From IMG/VR virus record IMGVR_UViG_3300009788_000236, positions 1-31,419 of that record: a stretch of 31,419 nt of DNA. The stretch is one strand, 5' to 3'. This stretch comes from a virus. The translations under genes and the position numbers were made by a program. The notes beneath the pieces are model-generated. The model did no database searches and was not told where the DNA came from. It saw nothing but the letters and a program-made list of their open reading frames with translations. Positions 21,844-29,775 of this stretch are shown here, one piece after another (positions within the stretch are counted from its first letter, which is position 1; every line of letters starts with the position of its first letter).

Positions 21844-21884
21844 AGCATAGACCATCCTGAGAATATTACATTGATCTAAATCAA
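21844..21884 (-). promoter_or_regulatory. FNR-like-box promoter 9 (moron)
   Basis: Minus-strand TTGATTTAGATCAA (21884-21871), 21 bp ending in C, TATGCT (21849-21844). Same architecture as the eight early copies, but placed within the late structural region and facing against the flow of transcription. Confidence 0.77.
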
Positions 21885-21889
21885 CTAAA

Positions 21890-21918
21890 TTGTCACTAAC
21901 TAGCAAAAAGGTTATAAT
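21890..21918 (+). promoter_or_regulatory. Near-consensus sigma70 promoter for scaffold/capsid genes
   Basis: TTGTCA (21890-21895), 17 bp, TATAAT (21913-21918), about 29 bp before the gene at 21948. It reads into scaffold and capsid. The FNR-like palindrome of the moron lies just upstream, but its spacing to this -10 is 28 bp. Confidence 0.7.
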
Positions 21919-21947
21919 GCACAACGAGATAACCAATCGGAACTCAT

Positions 21948-22256
21948 ATGGCAACAAATAAAGACAGGCAAGAGCAACTTATTCAAGCGCATGAGCAAGT
22001 TAATATGGCTGCTTATGCTAAACAAATCATCGACAACCCTGCTTATCAATACGCTATGACAGCGATTCGCGCTGACAAGATAGGCAAGTTTGAATCTTCA
22101 GGTTACAAGCAGTCTGATGAGCGTGAGGAACTCTGGAGGCAGATGAAAACCATAGCAGACTTTCAAAAAGCATTAGAAAACACGATGAAAACGGGCAAGC
22201 TAGCCGAGCAAAACATAGGCAAGCTTGAAAAATTACTTAAAAGAATGTTAAAATAG
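21948..22256 (+). CDS. Unknown helical protein before the scaffold (102 aa)
   Basis: A charged, helix-rich product (MATNKDRQEQLIQAHEQVNM...) with a lysine-rich C-terminus (LEKLLKRMLK). Small genes between portal and scaffold are common in podoviruses and may be virion assembly factors. No family is recognised. Confidence 0.72.
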   Translation: MATNKDRQEQLIQAHEQVNMAAYAKQIIDNPAYQYAMTAIRADKIGKFESSGYKQSDEREELWRQMKTIADFQKALENTMKTGKLAEQNIGKLEKLLKRMLK

Positions 22257-22294
22257 CTAAGATTTAGTTAAATTGACCAATAAAGGATAAATAA

Positions 22295-23137
22295 ATGACA
22301 ACAGACAATCCATTAATGGAACCTGATGCCTTTTACGCAAAGGAAGAAACTAAAACAGAACTCATTGAGACAACTGTTGAAGAAGAAACCGAAATCGAAA
22401 CCTCCCAGGAGGAGCCAGCAACCGAGGAAGACGAAACAGAGGAAGTAGAAGCCGAAACGGAAGCTGAAGAGACTGAGGAATATGTCTTTGAAATCAACGG
22501 TAAAGAATACACCGAAGATGACATAGATAAGCTCGAAAAGGGCAACATGATGCAGTCTGACTATTCACGCAAAACCGCAGAAATTGCCGAGACTGTCAAA
22601 CTTAAGGTGGCAGACCAAGTAAATTCTGAAATGTCAGAGCTACGGAATACAGTGCTGGAATTGCAAGCCACCATTGAAGCCGAAGAAATCGACTTGAATG
22701 AATTGCGCGAAGATGACCCGGATGAGTACATTAAAGTTATTGAGCGGAAGCAGAAGCAAGAGAAATTGCTTGCCGATGCCAAAGCTAAGTTAAGTGATAA
22801 CGCACCATCTAAAGAAGATGAGGCAGCAGAGCAGCAAAAGCTAATATTGGCTAATCCCACTTGGGTTGAGGATGGGAAGCCGACAAAAGCTTATAAAGCT
22901 GATATGGAATTACTTAACACTTTCTTTACGGCTAACGAATGGAGCGCAGAAGATCAAGCGCAAATCGGTAAGTCGGTATATTGGCAAGCAATCTTAAAGG
23001 CAGCAAGGTTTGACGAGTTGCAAAAAAAAGTAAAGCCGATGAAGAAGAAAGTCAAAAAGGCTCCAGTGGTCAAAAAGCCGAAAGGCGGCGTTAAAAAGGC
23101 AGCACCAAAATCTGATGCTGATTTATTTTATTCATAA
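22295..23137 (+). CDS. Scaffolding protein (capsid assembly)
   Basis: The 280-residue product is highly acidic in its N-terminal third (runs of E and D, residues 20-60). A helical region follows (ELRNTVLELQATIEAEE and neighbours), and a lysine-rich C-terminus (KPMKKKVKKAPVVKKPK). This acid-helix-base pattern is typical of internal scaffolds, the basic end binding the capsid protein. It is directly before the capsid gene. Confidence 0.8.
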   Translation: MTTDNPLMEPDAFYAKEETKTELIETTVEEETEIETSQEEPATEEDETEEVEAETEAEETEEYVFEINGKEYTEDDIDKLEKGNMMQSDYSRKTAEIAETVKLKVADQVNSEMSELRNTVLELQATIEAEEIDLNELREDDPDEYIKVIERKQKQEKLLADAKAKLSDNAPSKEDEAAEQQKLILANPTWVEDGKPTKAYKADMELLNTFFTANEWSAEDQAQIGKSVYWQAILKAARFDELQKKVKPMKKKVKKAPVVKKPKGGVKKAAPKSDADLFYS

Positions 23138-23151
23138 GTAAGGTTTAAATT

Positions 23152-24168
23152 ATGGCTACACTAAGCGTACAAAATCCTACCCTCTTGGATTGGGCAAAGT
23201 CCCGAGATCCAGATGGTAAGACCGCAAAAATTGTGGAGATGCTAGCCCAAACCAATTCAATGCTTGAAGATCAAGTATGGGTTGAGGGTAACGAGGCAAC
23301 TTCACACCGAACAACTATCCGAACAGGTTTGCCAACTGGTTTTTATCGTATGATGAACCAAGGTACACCACCTGAGAAAGCAACCGAAGCACAGATTGTC
23401 GAAAGTATCGCAATGCTGGAAGGTCGCTCTCACGTTGATGTTAAGCTTGCTGCATTGAACGGTGATGTTAACGCATACCGTATGCAAAAAGCCCGCGCAC
23501 ACATGGAAGGTATGAGCCAAACCGCGCAGACTACATTAATTTACGGTTCAAATGCAAACCCTGAAGAGTATGTAGGTTTTGCTAATCGTTATAATGATCT
23601 CTCTGCTCCTAATGCCGACAATATCATCGATGCTGGTGGCACTAGCACGGATAATATGTCAGTTTGGCTGGTCGGTTGGGGTTCAGAAACTGTACACGGT
23701 ATTTTCCCCAAAGGCTCAAACGCTGGTTTAAGCCATGAGGATTTGGGTATCGATGATGTTGATGATGCTTCTGGCAATCCATTCCGCGCATACAAAGACC
23801 TGTTTCAACAAGATGCTGGCTTAGTGGTCGCTGATTGGCGTTACACAGTACGCATTGCAAACATCGATAACAGCGATTTAATTGCCGCTACCGGTACGCA
23901 AGCGTCAACAGCGGCTACAGCAGTTATCAAGCTTATGTCACGCGCAATCGATCACATTCCATCGATTGATTCGGTTAAGCCTGTATTTTACGTTAACCGT
24001 ACTTTAGCGAGTCATTTGCGTGTTGCAGCACTAGACAAGTCAAACTCTGTCGTATTGATTGAGCCAGCTCTTAACCAGTTTGGTCGCACAATTCACCAGA
24101 TGACTTTCCTTGGCATTCCGGTACGTTTACAGGATGTCTTAACCGTTGCTGAAGCGCGAGTAATTTAG
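23152..24168 (+). CDS. Major capsid protein (BPP-1-type, HK97 fold)
   Basis: The 338-residue product matches in overall sequence pattern the capsid proteins of BPP-1-like podoviruses: an N-terminal segment TLLDWAKSRDPDGK, GLPTGFYRMMNQGTPPEKA near residue 58-76, and TTLIYGSNANPEEYVGFANR near 126-145. Position between scaffold and cement protein fits. Expected to form the T=7 shell. AAGG is 8 nt before ATG. Confidence 0.87.
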   Translation: MATLSVQNPTLLDWAKSRDPDGKTAKIVEMLAQTNSMLEDQVWVEGNEATSHRTTIRTGLPTGFYRMMNQGTPPEKATEAQIVESIAMLEGRSHVDVKLAALNGDVNAYRMQKARAHMEGMSQTAQTTLIYGSNANPEEYVGFANRYNDLSAPNADNIIDAGGTSTDNMSVWLVGWGSETVHGIFPKGSNAGLSHEDLGIDDVDDASGNPFRAYKDLFQQDAGLVVADWRYTVRIANIDNSDLIAATGTQASTAATAVIKLMSRAIDHIPSIDSVKPVFYVNRTLASHLRVAALDKSNSVVLIEPALNQFGRTIHQMTFLGIPVRLQDVLTVAEARVI

Positions 24169-24177
24169 GAGATTATT

Positions 24178-24651
24178 ATGATTTTAGACAACTTACTATT
24201 ATTATCTGACGATCAGGCTGTTACAGCCAGTGCAGTCGGAACTAACGTGATTGACCTATCAGTTGCGCGTGGTGTTGGCAATGGCGAGCCTTTAGCTGTT
24301 ATCTTCAGCGTAACGGTAGCCGCAGATCAAACATCTTCTGACGAAGATTATACCTTTGACGTTGAGACTGCTACTAATGCAGCCCAATCAACAGGTGTGC
24401 AGCTTCTTGGTCGGCGCGTCTTTGAAAGTGGCACACCTACCGCTCCAGCGCAAGATGCAGATCTGTTAGTTGCTGGATTTGTATTTGCCATTCCTATCCC
24501 ACCCGTTACTGGTGATGAGATTGGTCAATTCTTAGGTATTCGCTACGTGACTGCTGGTTCGACTCCGACCATCACTGTTAAAGCATGGGTTGGCTTGCTG
24601 TCTGATGTTAGCCAGTATGTTGCTTATGCTGACAACGTGACAATCGGGTAA
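24178..24651 (+). CDS. Capsid cement/decoration protein (Bbp16-like)
   Basis: A 157-residue beta-rich protein that follows the capsid gene. The pattern SDDQAVTASAVGTNVIDL and a C-terminal FLGIRYVTAGSTPTITVKAW resemble the jellyroll cement protein of BPP-1 (Bbp16 type) that stabilises the capsid surface. GGAG lies 6 nt before ATG. Confidence 0.72.
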   Translation: MILDNLLLLSDDQAVTASAVGTNVIDLSVARGVGNGEPLAVIFSVTVAADQTSSDEDYTFDVETATNAAQSTGVQLLGRRVFESGTPTAPAQDADLLVAGFVFAIPIPPVTGDEIGQFLGIRYVTAGSTPTITVKAWVGLLSDVSQYVAYADNVTIG

Positions 24652-24896
24652 TGGAAGTACAAGCTAAAAAGCGTGGTTTTTTTGGCGGTTTATATCGGCG
24701 TCCAGGGGATAAATTCAACTGTTCCCAGGGTGAATTTTCAGAGAATTGGATGGAAGTCGTAACGACTAAAACCAAGCCTTATGAAAAGCCTGAGTATGAG
24801 CCGTTAGAAATTCCAGCGTTAATGCAAAAACCCGATGCCAAGGAAGATGTAAAGGCAAAGGACAAGCCGAAACGGAAGTACAACCGCAAGAAATAA
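24651..24896 (+). CDS. Small basic protein after cement gene (81 aa)
   Basis: Start overlaps the previous stop in TAATG. A folded-looking N-terminus (KKRGFFGGLYRRPGDKFNC) is followed by a proline- and lysine-rich tail (KPKRKYNRKK). A virion-associated role is plausible; no family assignment. A terminator follows it. Confidence 0.72.
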   Translation: MEVQAKKRGFFGGLYRRPGDKFNCSQGEFSENWMEVVTTKTKPYEKPEYEPLEIPALMQKPDAKEDVKAKDKPKRKYNRKK

Positions 24897-24899
24897 TAT

Positions 24900-24922
24900 A
24901 AGGGGATTCGTCCCCTTCTTTT
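24900..24922 (+). terminator. Rho-independent terminator with TTCG loop
   Basis: AAGGGGA (24900-24906), loop TTCG, TCCCCTT (24911-24917), then CTTTT. A strong 7-bp stem with a stable tetraloop. It would separate capsid genes from tail genes, allowing higher capsid expression. Confidence 0.82.
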
Positions 24923-24934
24923 CATAGGTGAATC

Positions 24935-25576
24935 ATGGCAATATCGACTTATAACACATTAGTAGATTCAATCATTGCGTGGTCACATCGTAACGATCTT
25001 GATTTGTTAATACCTAATTTTATCTCATTGGCTGAGACTGAGTTTTATGCCAATCCTGAAGAACCTTTAGAAATCCGACCAATTGAAAAAACGGCGACTG
25101 CTACAGCAGTGGGTTTGCCTATTGGTAGCGGATCGCGTTTTGTTGCATTGCCTACTGACTTTATCAGCCAACGAGACTTTAGGATTGAGATTAACGGGGT
25201 TGAGGGTTTTAGATTGAATTATGAGGTGCCTAGCGCGCTTATCATAAGAGATCAAACTGGCACACCTTGCCGTTACACTATTACTGACCAAATAGAGCTA
25301 GACATCGTTCCTGATACAGATTACACGCTAACACTTAAATATTTTGCCAAAGTAACACCGCTAACAGTATCGAATCAAACAAATGAAATCCTAACAAGTG
25401 ATCCTAATATCTATCTTTATGGTGCATTACATCAATTATTCACTTATTCAGAAGATGACAACGAATCAATTAAATATTTCAATAAATTTATTGGTGCCAT
25501 AAAAGGCGCTAATAAACGAGCCAAAAAAGGCCGATACTCACAGACCCGCGCGAAACTACGCAGAGCCACACCATGA
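24935..25576 (+). CDS. Head-tail adaptor (podovirus type)
   Basis: The 213-residue product begins with a helical NTLVDSIIAWSHRNDLDLLI and ends in a basic helix (RAKKGRYSQTRAKLRRATP), as in podoviral adaptors related to P22 gp4. Middle part is beta-rich (RFVALPTDFISQRDF). It would join the portal to the tail proteins. It overlaps the next gene by 4 nt. Confidence 0.75.
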   Translation: MAISTYNTLVDSIIAWSHRNDLDLLIPNFISLAETEFYANPEEPLEIRPIEKTATATAVGLPIGSGSRFVALPTDFISQRDFRIEINGVEGFRLNYEVPSALIIRDQTGTPCRYTITDQIELDIVPDTDYTLTLKYFAKVTPLTVSNQTNEILTSDPNIYLYGALHQLFTYSEDDNESIKYFNKFIGAIKGANKRAKKGRYSQTRAKLRRATP

Positions 25577-26982
25577 CATTCACAACCGTACCTGTACAGG
25601 TTGCAGGGCCATCTTATCAATCGCGCAGCAGACCACTATCATCACAACTAACGATGAATATGTATCACCAGACTAGCGCACTTGGTAAAGATCAATTAGT
25701 TTTGCATTCATTCCCCGGCCAAAGTCTTTTAAGTGCAGTCTCAGGTGCTGACCGTGGCGCACACATAATGAAAGAAGTATTATTCCACGTTGTCGGCGGT
25801 ATTCTTTACGAGATCAATTCTGCTTATGTGCAAACTAATCGCGGTGCGGTATCGGGAGCAGGGCGCTGCATTATGGCTGACGATGGCATTAATTTGGTTA
25901 TTGTTAGTGATATAGTTCAGGTTTACAATAGCTCGACTCAGACAATGACAACCGTTACTGATGCTGATATTGTCGGTGCGATCTCAGTTGCTTTTCTCAA
26001 TAATCAATTTCTTTATACTAAACCAGACCTAACCACAGTTTCAACGGTGGGTGATCCACTTACTGCGAATGGACTTGATGCAGTTGGTGCAGAGTCAAGC
26101 CCTGATGATTTGGTAAGGGACTTTGTTTACGATCAAACTATTTATAGGTTCGGCAAACGTACTTGTGAGCTTTGGTACAATACCGGAGTTGGCCGACCAC
26201 CGATTGATCGGATTGAAGGGCAAGCTTTCACTGTTGGTTTAGCGGCTATTCACTCAATAGCCAATACTGACAATGCCATTTATTGGCTAGGCGATGATCG
26301 GGCAATATATCGCACTGTGGGCGATGCTAAGGAGCGCATAAGTGACGATGGGATAAGCAATCATCTTGAGTCATTTAACACGATAGATGATGCTATAGGC
26401 TACACATTCACGCTTCAAGGACAAGACTTTTACCTGATAACATTCCCAACTGAAAACAAGACATTTTTAGTTAATGAATCACTAGGTAAAAATGGATGGG
26501 TTAATTTATCATCCGGTGTGAGCGAGGATGCTTATTCTGGAACTTCATTTGCTAATGCCTACGGTAAAAATTTAGTATTCAATAACGGTTCTTTGCTTGA
26601 GTTAAAGCTTGATGAATACACGCAAGATTCAGACACATTAATCAGGGAAAGAATATTAGCAAGTATTAATTCAGATATTTTAGGCGTTAAAGGTCGTGCA
26701 ATTAAATTCTCCAGGCTTGAGTTAATAATGGAGCAAGGCATTGGACTAATTACCGGGCAGGGTGAAGATCCAAAAATCATAGTTGAATATTCAATTGATG
26801 GTGGTCGATCATTTGCTTCAGGTGGATTCGTTAGTGTTGGTCGTGCCGGTGAACATACGCTGAGGGTTGAATGGTTTAAGATAATCCGATGCACTGACTT
26901 GATAATTAAGTTGCGTATAAGTGACCCGGTGCCGATCTCAATCTTTTCCGGCGCTGTTGACATTAAACTGGTGGGCAGATGA
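25573..26982 (+). CDS. P22 gp10-like packaged-DNA stabilisation / tail hub protein
   Basis: The 469-residue product opens FTTVPVQVAGPSYQSRSRPL and contains beta-propeller-like motifs (YRFGKRTCELWYNTG; HSIANTDNAIYWLGDD), as in the P22 gp10 family. It forms the tail hub that plugs the portal and stabilises packaged DNA. Overlaps adaptor and downstream genes (ATGA). Confidence 0.82.
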   Translation: MTFTTVPVQVAGPSYQSRSRPLSSQLTMNMYHQTSALGKDQLVLHSFPGQSLLSAVSGADRGAHIMKEVLFHVVGGILYEINSAYVQTNRGAVSGAGRCIMADDGINLVIVSDIVQVYNSSTQTMTTVTDADIVGAISVAFLNNQFLYTKPDLTTVSTVGDPLTANGLDAVGAESSPDDLVRDFVYDQTIYRFGKRTCELWYNTGVGRPPIDRIEGQAFTVGLAAIHSIANTDNAIYWLGDDRAIYRTVGDAKERISDDGISNHLESFNTIDDAIGYTFTLQGQDFYLITFPTENKTFLVNESLGKNGWVNLSSGVSEDAYSGTSFANAYGKNLVFNNGSLLELKLDEYTQDSDTLIRERILASINSDILGVKGRAIKFSRLELIMEQGIGLITGQGEDPKIIVEYSIDGGRSFASGGFVSVGRAGEHTLRVEWFKIIRCTDLIIKLRISDPVPISIFSGAVDIKLVGR

Positions 26983-27452
26983 CACGATCCAACCCACCAC
27001 CACATATAAGATTAACACCCGAAATTCGTAAAAATAGGGCGCTGGCTGATGTGCTCGATAAGTTAGCTTTTGATATGTTTTTATTATGGAAGCGCACAGG
27101 TGGATCAACTGACTCGATTGAAGAAGGCGAACAAGTACAAACATCGACGAATTCTCGCGTATCAAGAAACGCAGCACGAATAAATTCTCTTGAATTAAAA
27201 GAGTTTGAGATAATCCCAACAACAGTAAGTTTAACAGCCGAAGAATTCCAGATTATCGTCTGCAAAAATGTAAGCGAGATCACGATCACGTTAGATCCAG
27301 ATGCTCTTGAGGGTGACGAAGTACACATAAAAAGGAGGGGCGGCTCGGTGATAGTTGCCGGCTCAATTGATGGATTTACAAATAAAACAATTAACGTACT
27401 TAATTATTCGATGCATTTGGTATTTGATGGCGCAGATTGGAGCGAAATTTAA
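26979..27452 (+). CDS. Tail-region virion protein with fibre-like C-terminus (157 aa)
   Basis: A helical N-terminal half (ALADVLDKLAFDMFLLWKRT) is followed by a beta-rich domain (GDEVHIKRRGGSVIVAG) ending HLVFDGADWSEI, a signature found at ends of many phage fibre-like or virion proteins. Function beyond virion association is not known. ATGA overlap upstream, TAATG overlap downstream. Confidence 0.68.
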   Translation: MTRSNPPPHIRLTPEIRKNRALADVLDKLAFDMFLLWKRTGGSTDSIEEGEQVQTSTNSRVSRNAARINSLELKEFEIIPTTVSLTAEEFQIIVCKNVSEITITLDPDALEGDEVHIKRRGGSVIVAGSIDGFTNKTINVLNYSMHLVFDGADWSEI

Positions 27453-28681
27453 TGAGTAATAATGTTTTACCCGACCCGCTGAACGTCCAACTAAAAGACT
27501 TTGAAGGGAAGGCAGCACATAATACTGTTTTTGGTGAATTAACAACAGGGGAGAGGGTTGATGATATCAGTGTTCAACTTCAATACTCCCTATCTGCATT
27601 CGACTTTGCAGATCCAGCCGGTGATCTCACTGGTACTGGTTCAGTCATTCACTCTGGAAGTGAGGGATTTGTTAGTTCAGGAGTTGGTGTAGGTACTGCT
27701 AAGTTAGTAACTAAAGACTCGTTAAGGTATCGCCCAGGGCATGAATTTTTGAGTATGTTTACATCAACATTCACAACTGGAGAACCCAACACATTTCAAC
27801 ACCATGGTCTACTCAACGACACGGACGGTTATTATATTGGTTATGATGAAGCTGATTTTAGTGTGTTTAGGTTAAATGATAGTGTTGAGACTCCCATACA
27901 TCAGAGTGCGTTTAATAAGGATAAACTAGATGGTACTGGTGATAGTGGCTTTACTCTAGATCCAACAAAGAAGAATTTTTATAAAATCAGCGGTGGATGG
28001 CTTGGTATAGCCCCTTGTTTTTTTAGTGTTTATACTGGTGCTGAAAACGGGTGGGTTGTATTTCATATTATTGACCTAGTTAATTCACAAGTAGGCCCAA
28101 TAATACAAAACCCATCATTACCGATCACTTTTGAGTGCGGGAGAACTTCTGGAACTGGTGCTGATCTACGCGTCGCAACTAGCTCCATGCGCGCCGGGGT
28201 TGTCGGAGAAAGTGACGAGGATAATAATTCCAACCGAAGATTTGGCGATTTTATTTTAAACTTTACTGTCGCAGCGGGAACAATAACACACCTAATGGCA
28301 TTAAAACCAAGGGCAACATATCATGGTAAGTCCAATCATGTTCGGTCTGTTGTTGAGATTATTGTATCTACCAACCAGACAAATAAGGATCTAGTATTTA
28401 AGGCTTACGCGCCATCCAGTATCACATTGAGTACACCACTTATATATTCTGATTTCAACACCGAGGAATCAGTTATTCAGATATCAAAGACGGCGGCAAC
28501 AATAACAGAATTATCACCAGCAACCGATGTTGCGGTTGTTCTAGCGAATAATTTTAGAGACAATATTGAAGTCAAGGGGTTTAATTTATATAACGGTGAC
28601 GAAGCTATATTTGCAGTAGAAACAGGGCCTGGTGGTGGAGGTGATGTGTCACTTCAACTTAACTGGAGGGATGAATTCTAA
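27452..28681 (+). CDS. Fibre/tail-type structural protein (409 aa)
   Basis: Product begins MSNNVLPDPLNVQLKDFEGK and contains a concanavalin-like beta sandwich pattern: RYRPGHEFLSMFTSTF near 96-111, DGYYIGYDEADF near 128-139, and NGWVVFHIIDL near 205. Proteins of this pattern are phage virion components with unknown partners. The upstream in-frame ATG at 27437 lies inside the previous gene; ATG 27452 overlaps its stop (TAATG) and has GGAG 9 nt upstream. Confidence 0.72.
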   Translation: MSNNVLPDPLNVQLKDFEGKAAHNTVFGELTTGERVDDISVQLQYSLSAFDFADPAGDLTGTGSVIHSGSEGFVSSGVGVGTAKLVTKDSLRYRPGHEFLSMFTSTFTTGEPNTFQHHGLLNDTDGYYIGYDEADFSVFRLNDSVETPIHQSAFNKDKLDGTGDSGFTLDPTKKNFYKISGGWLGIAPCFFSVYTGAENGWVVFHIIDLVNSQVGPIIQNPSLPITFECGRTSGTGADLRVATSSMRAGVVGESDEDNNSNRRFGDFILNFTVAAGTITHLMALKPRATYHGKSNHVRSVVEIIVSTNQTNKDLVFKAYAPSSITLSTPLIYSDFNTEESVIQISKTAATITELSPATDVAVVLANNFRDNIEVKGFNLYNGDEAIFAVETGPGGGGDVSLQLNWRDEF

Positions 28682-28824
28682 TGGCATTACAAGAATCAAC
28701 AACAGCGACATCAGCATATGACCCGAAAACATACACTACCATTTATGATTCATCAACATTCACAACCATCGATAGTGGCATAACATCGGTAAGTATCAAA
28801 AAAATTCGCTACCTTTCAGTTTAA
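28681..28824 (+). CDS. Tiny threonine/serine-rich protein (47 aa)
   Basis: ATG 28681 overlaps the previous stop in TAATG. It encodes 47 residues rich in Thr/Ser and Tyr (YDPKTYTTIYDSSTFTTID) ending in basic residues. Composition suggests beta structure; it may be a short virion or tail protein. Confidence 0.6.
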   Translation: MALQESTTATSAYDPKTYTTIYDSSTFTTIDSGITSVSIKKIRYLSV

Positions 28825-28825
28825 T

Positions 28826-28978
28826 ATGAAGCTAGATGGCGACATTCCAAAAATACAACAGGCCGATCAGTCGCTATTAGATCTGAGCGATGTTGAAGGC
28901 GCATTAACAAACAGGGGATTTCGGTGCAACATAGTGATCAATGGAAGCTTTGTTGAAGTTGGCGTTTTTTGGGATTAA
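28826..28978 (+). CDS. Tiny unknown protein (50 aa)
   Basis: ATG 28826 follows two bases after the previous stop. Product MKLDGDIPKIQQADQSLLDL... ends VEVGVFWD. No motif recognised and no clear ribosome site, so translation is probably by coupling to the upstream gene. Confidence 0.58.
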   Translation: MKLDGDIPKIQQADQSLLDLSDVEGALTNRGFRCNIVINGSFVEVGVFWD

Positions 28979-28990
28979 TGAGGATAAACT

Positions 28991-29332
28991 ATGGCAACAA
29001 CACCACTAACGCCAATTGTTTCGGCTTTCGACTTAACAACTGCATGGCAACAACTTTATACAGTGCCAAGTGATCAATTGAGTGCTGGTATTGATGCTGC
29101 TGTATTTAATAACTATTCATCTTTAAATGTAACTTATAGTGTTCGCATTGTGCAAAGTGGCACAGCAACAACACTAAATGAATTAATCAGCGATAAAACA
29201 ATTAGGGCAAATAAAAATGATTTAGCACCGTCGATCATAGGCCAAGCAATACAAGTGGGTGGCACAATCGAAGCAAAGGCAAGTGCTAACTCAAGCGTGA
29301 GCGTTGCAATGACTGCGACACTGACAAGCTAA
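28991..29332 (+). CDS. Small virion-type protein (113 aa)
   Basis: The product (MATTPLTPIVSAFDLTTAWQ...) is predicted to be beta-rich, with an Ig-like or tail-fibre-tip composition (IQVGGTIEAKASANSSVSVA). AGGA is near the ATG. It sits among tail genes. No family is certain. Confidence 0.7.
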   Translation: MATTPLTPIVSAFDLTTAWQQLYTVPSDQLSAGIDAAVFNNYSSLNVTYSVRIVQSGTATTLNELISDKTIRANKNDLAPSIIGQAIQVGGTIEAKASANSSVSVAMTATLTS

Positions 29333-29763
29333 TGATCAAACTAATAACGCCTAAAGAAGCGTGTAAGGTGCTTTGTCACCCTGAGATATATGACGTTATC
29401 AGTGATGACAATTCCATACCTGCTGACGAGTTTGAGCCATCTGAAGATTGTGAATATATTGGTGGGTTTATTGAAGATAAATTGTTTGCAGTAATGATTT
29501 ATCACGAATTCAGGGATGGTGTAAAATTGCACATTCAAGTGCTTCCAGAGTATAGAGAGCATTTAAGTATTGAATTTGGGCGTGACGGTTTAGAGTATGG
29601 ATTATCGAAGAATATACCGATTTATTGCGACATTCCGAAGATTTACCCGAATGTAAAGCGGTATGCTGAATCATTTGGATTTGAAGTTATCGAGGCTATT
29701 AGTCAATGTACTGAAAAAAATGGTATAATCGGCGATAGTGAATTATTAAAGTATATGAGTTAA
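29332..29763 (+). CDS. P22 gp14-like GNAT-fold protein (DUF2824 type)
   Basis: The 143-residue product shows GNAT-like segments: LHIQVLPEYREH (motif A) and YPNVKRYAESFGFEV (motif B). Synteny matters: P22 gp14 lies between the tail-hub/needle genes and gp7, exactly as here. Gp14 is needed for assembly of the DNA-injection proteins in P22; whether acetyl-CoA is bound is unknown. It overlaps the previous gene by one base (TAATG). Confidence 0.72.
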   Translation: MIKLITPKEACKVLCHPEIYDVISDDNSIPADEFEPSEDCEYIGGFIEDKLFAVMIYHEFRDGVKLHIQVLPEYREHLSIEFGRDGLEYGLSKNIPIYCDIPKIYPNVKRYAESFGFEVIEAISQCTEKNGIIGDSELLKYMS

Positions 29764-29775
29764 ACGGGATCAATT

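Noticed and set aside
23152-24651. BPP-1-like capsid genes as a sign of a diversity-generating retroelement.
   Set aside because: No reverse transcriptase, template repeat or variable repeat was found in the window; the RNA candidate has no matching coding repeat that I could see.
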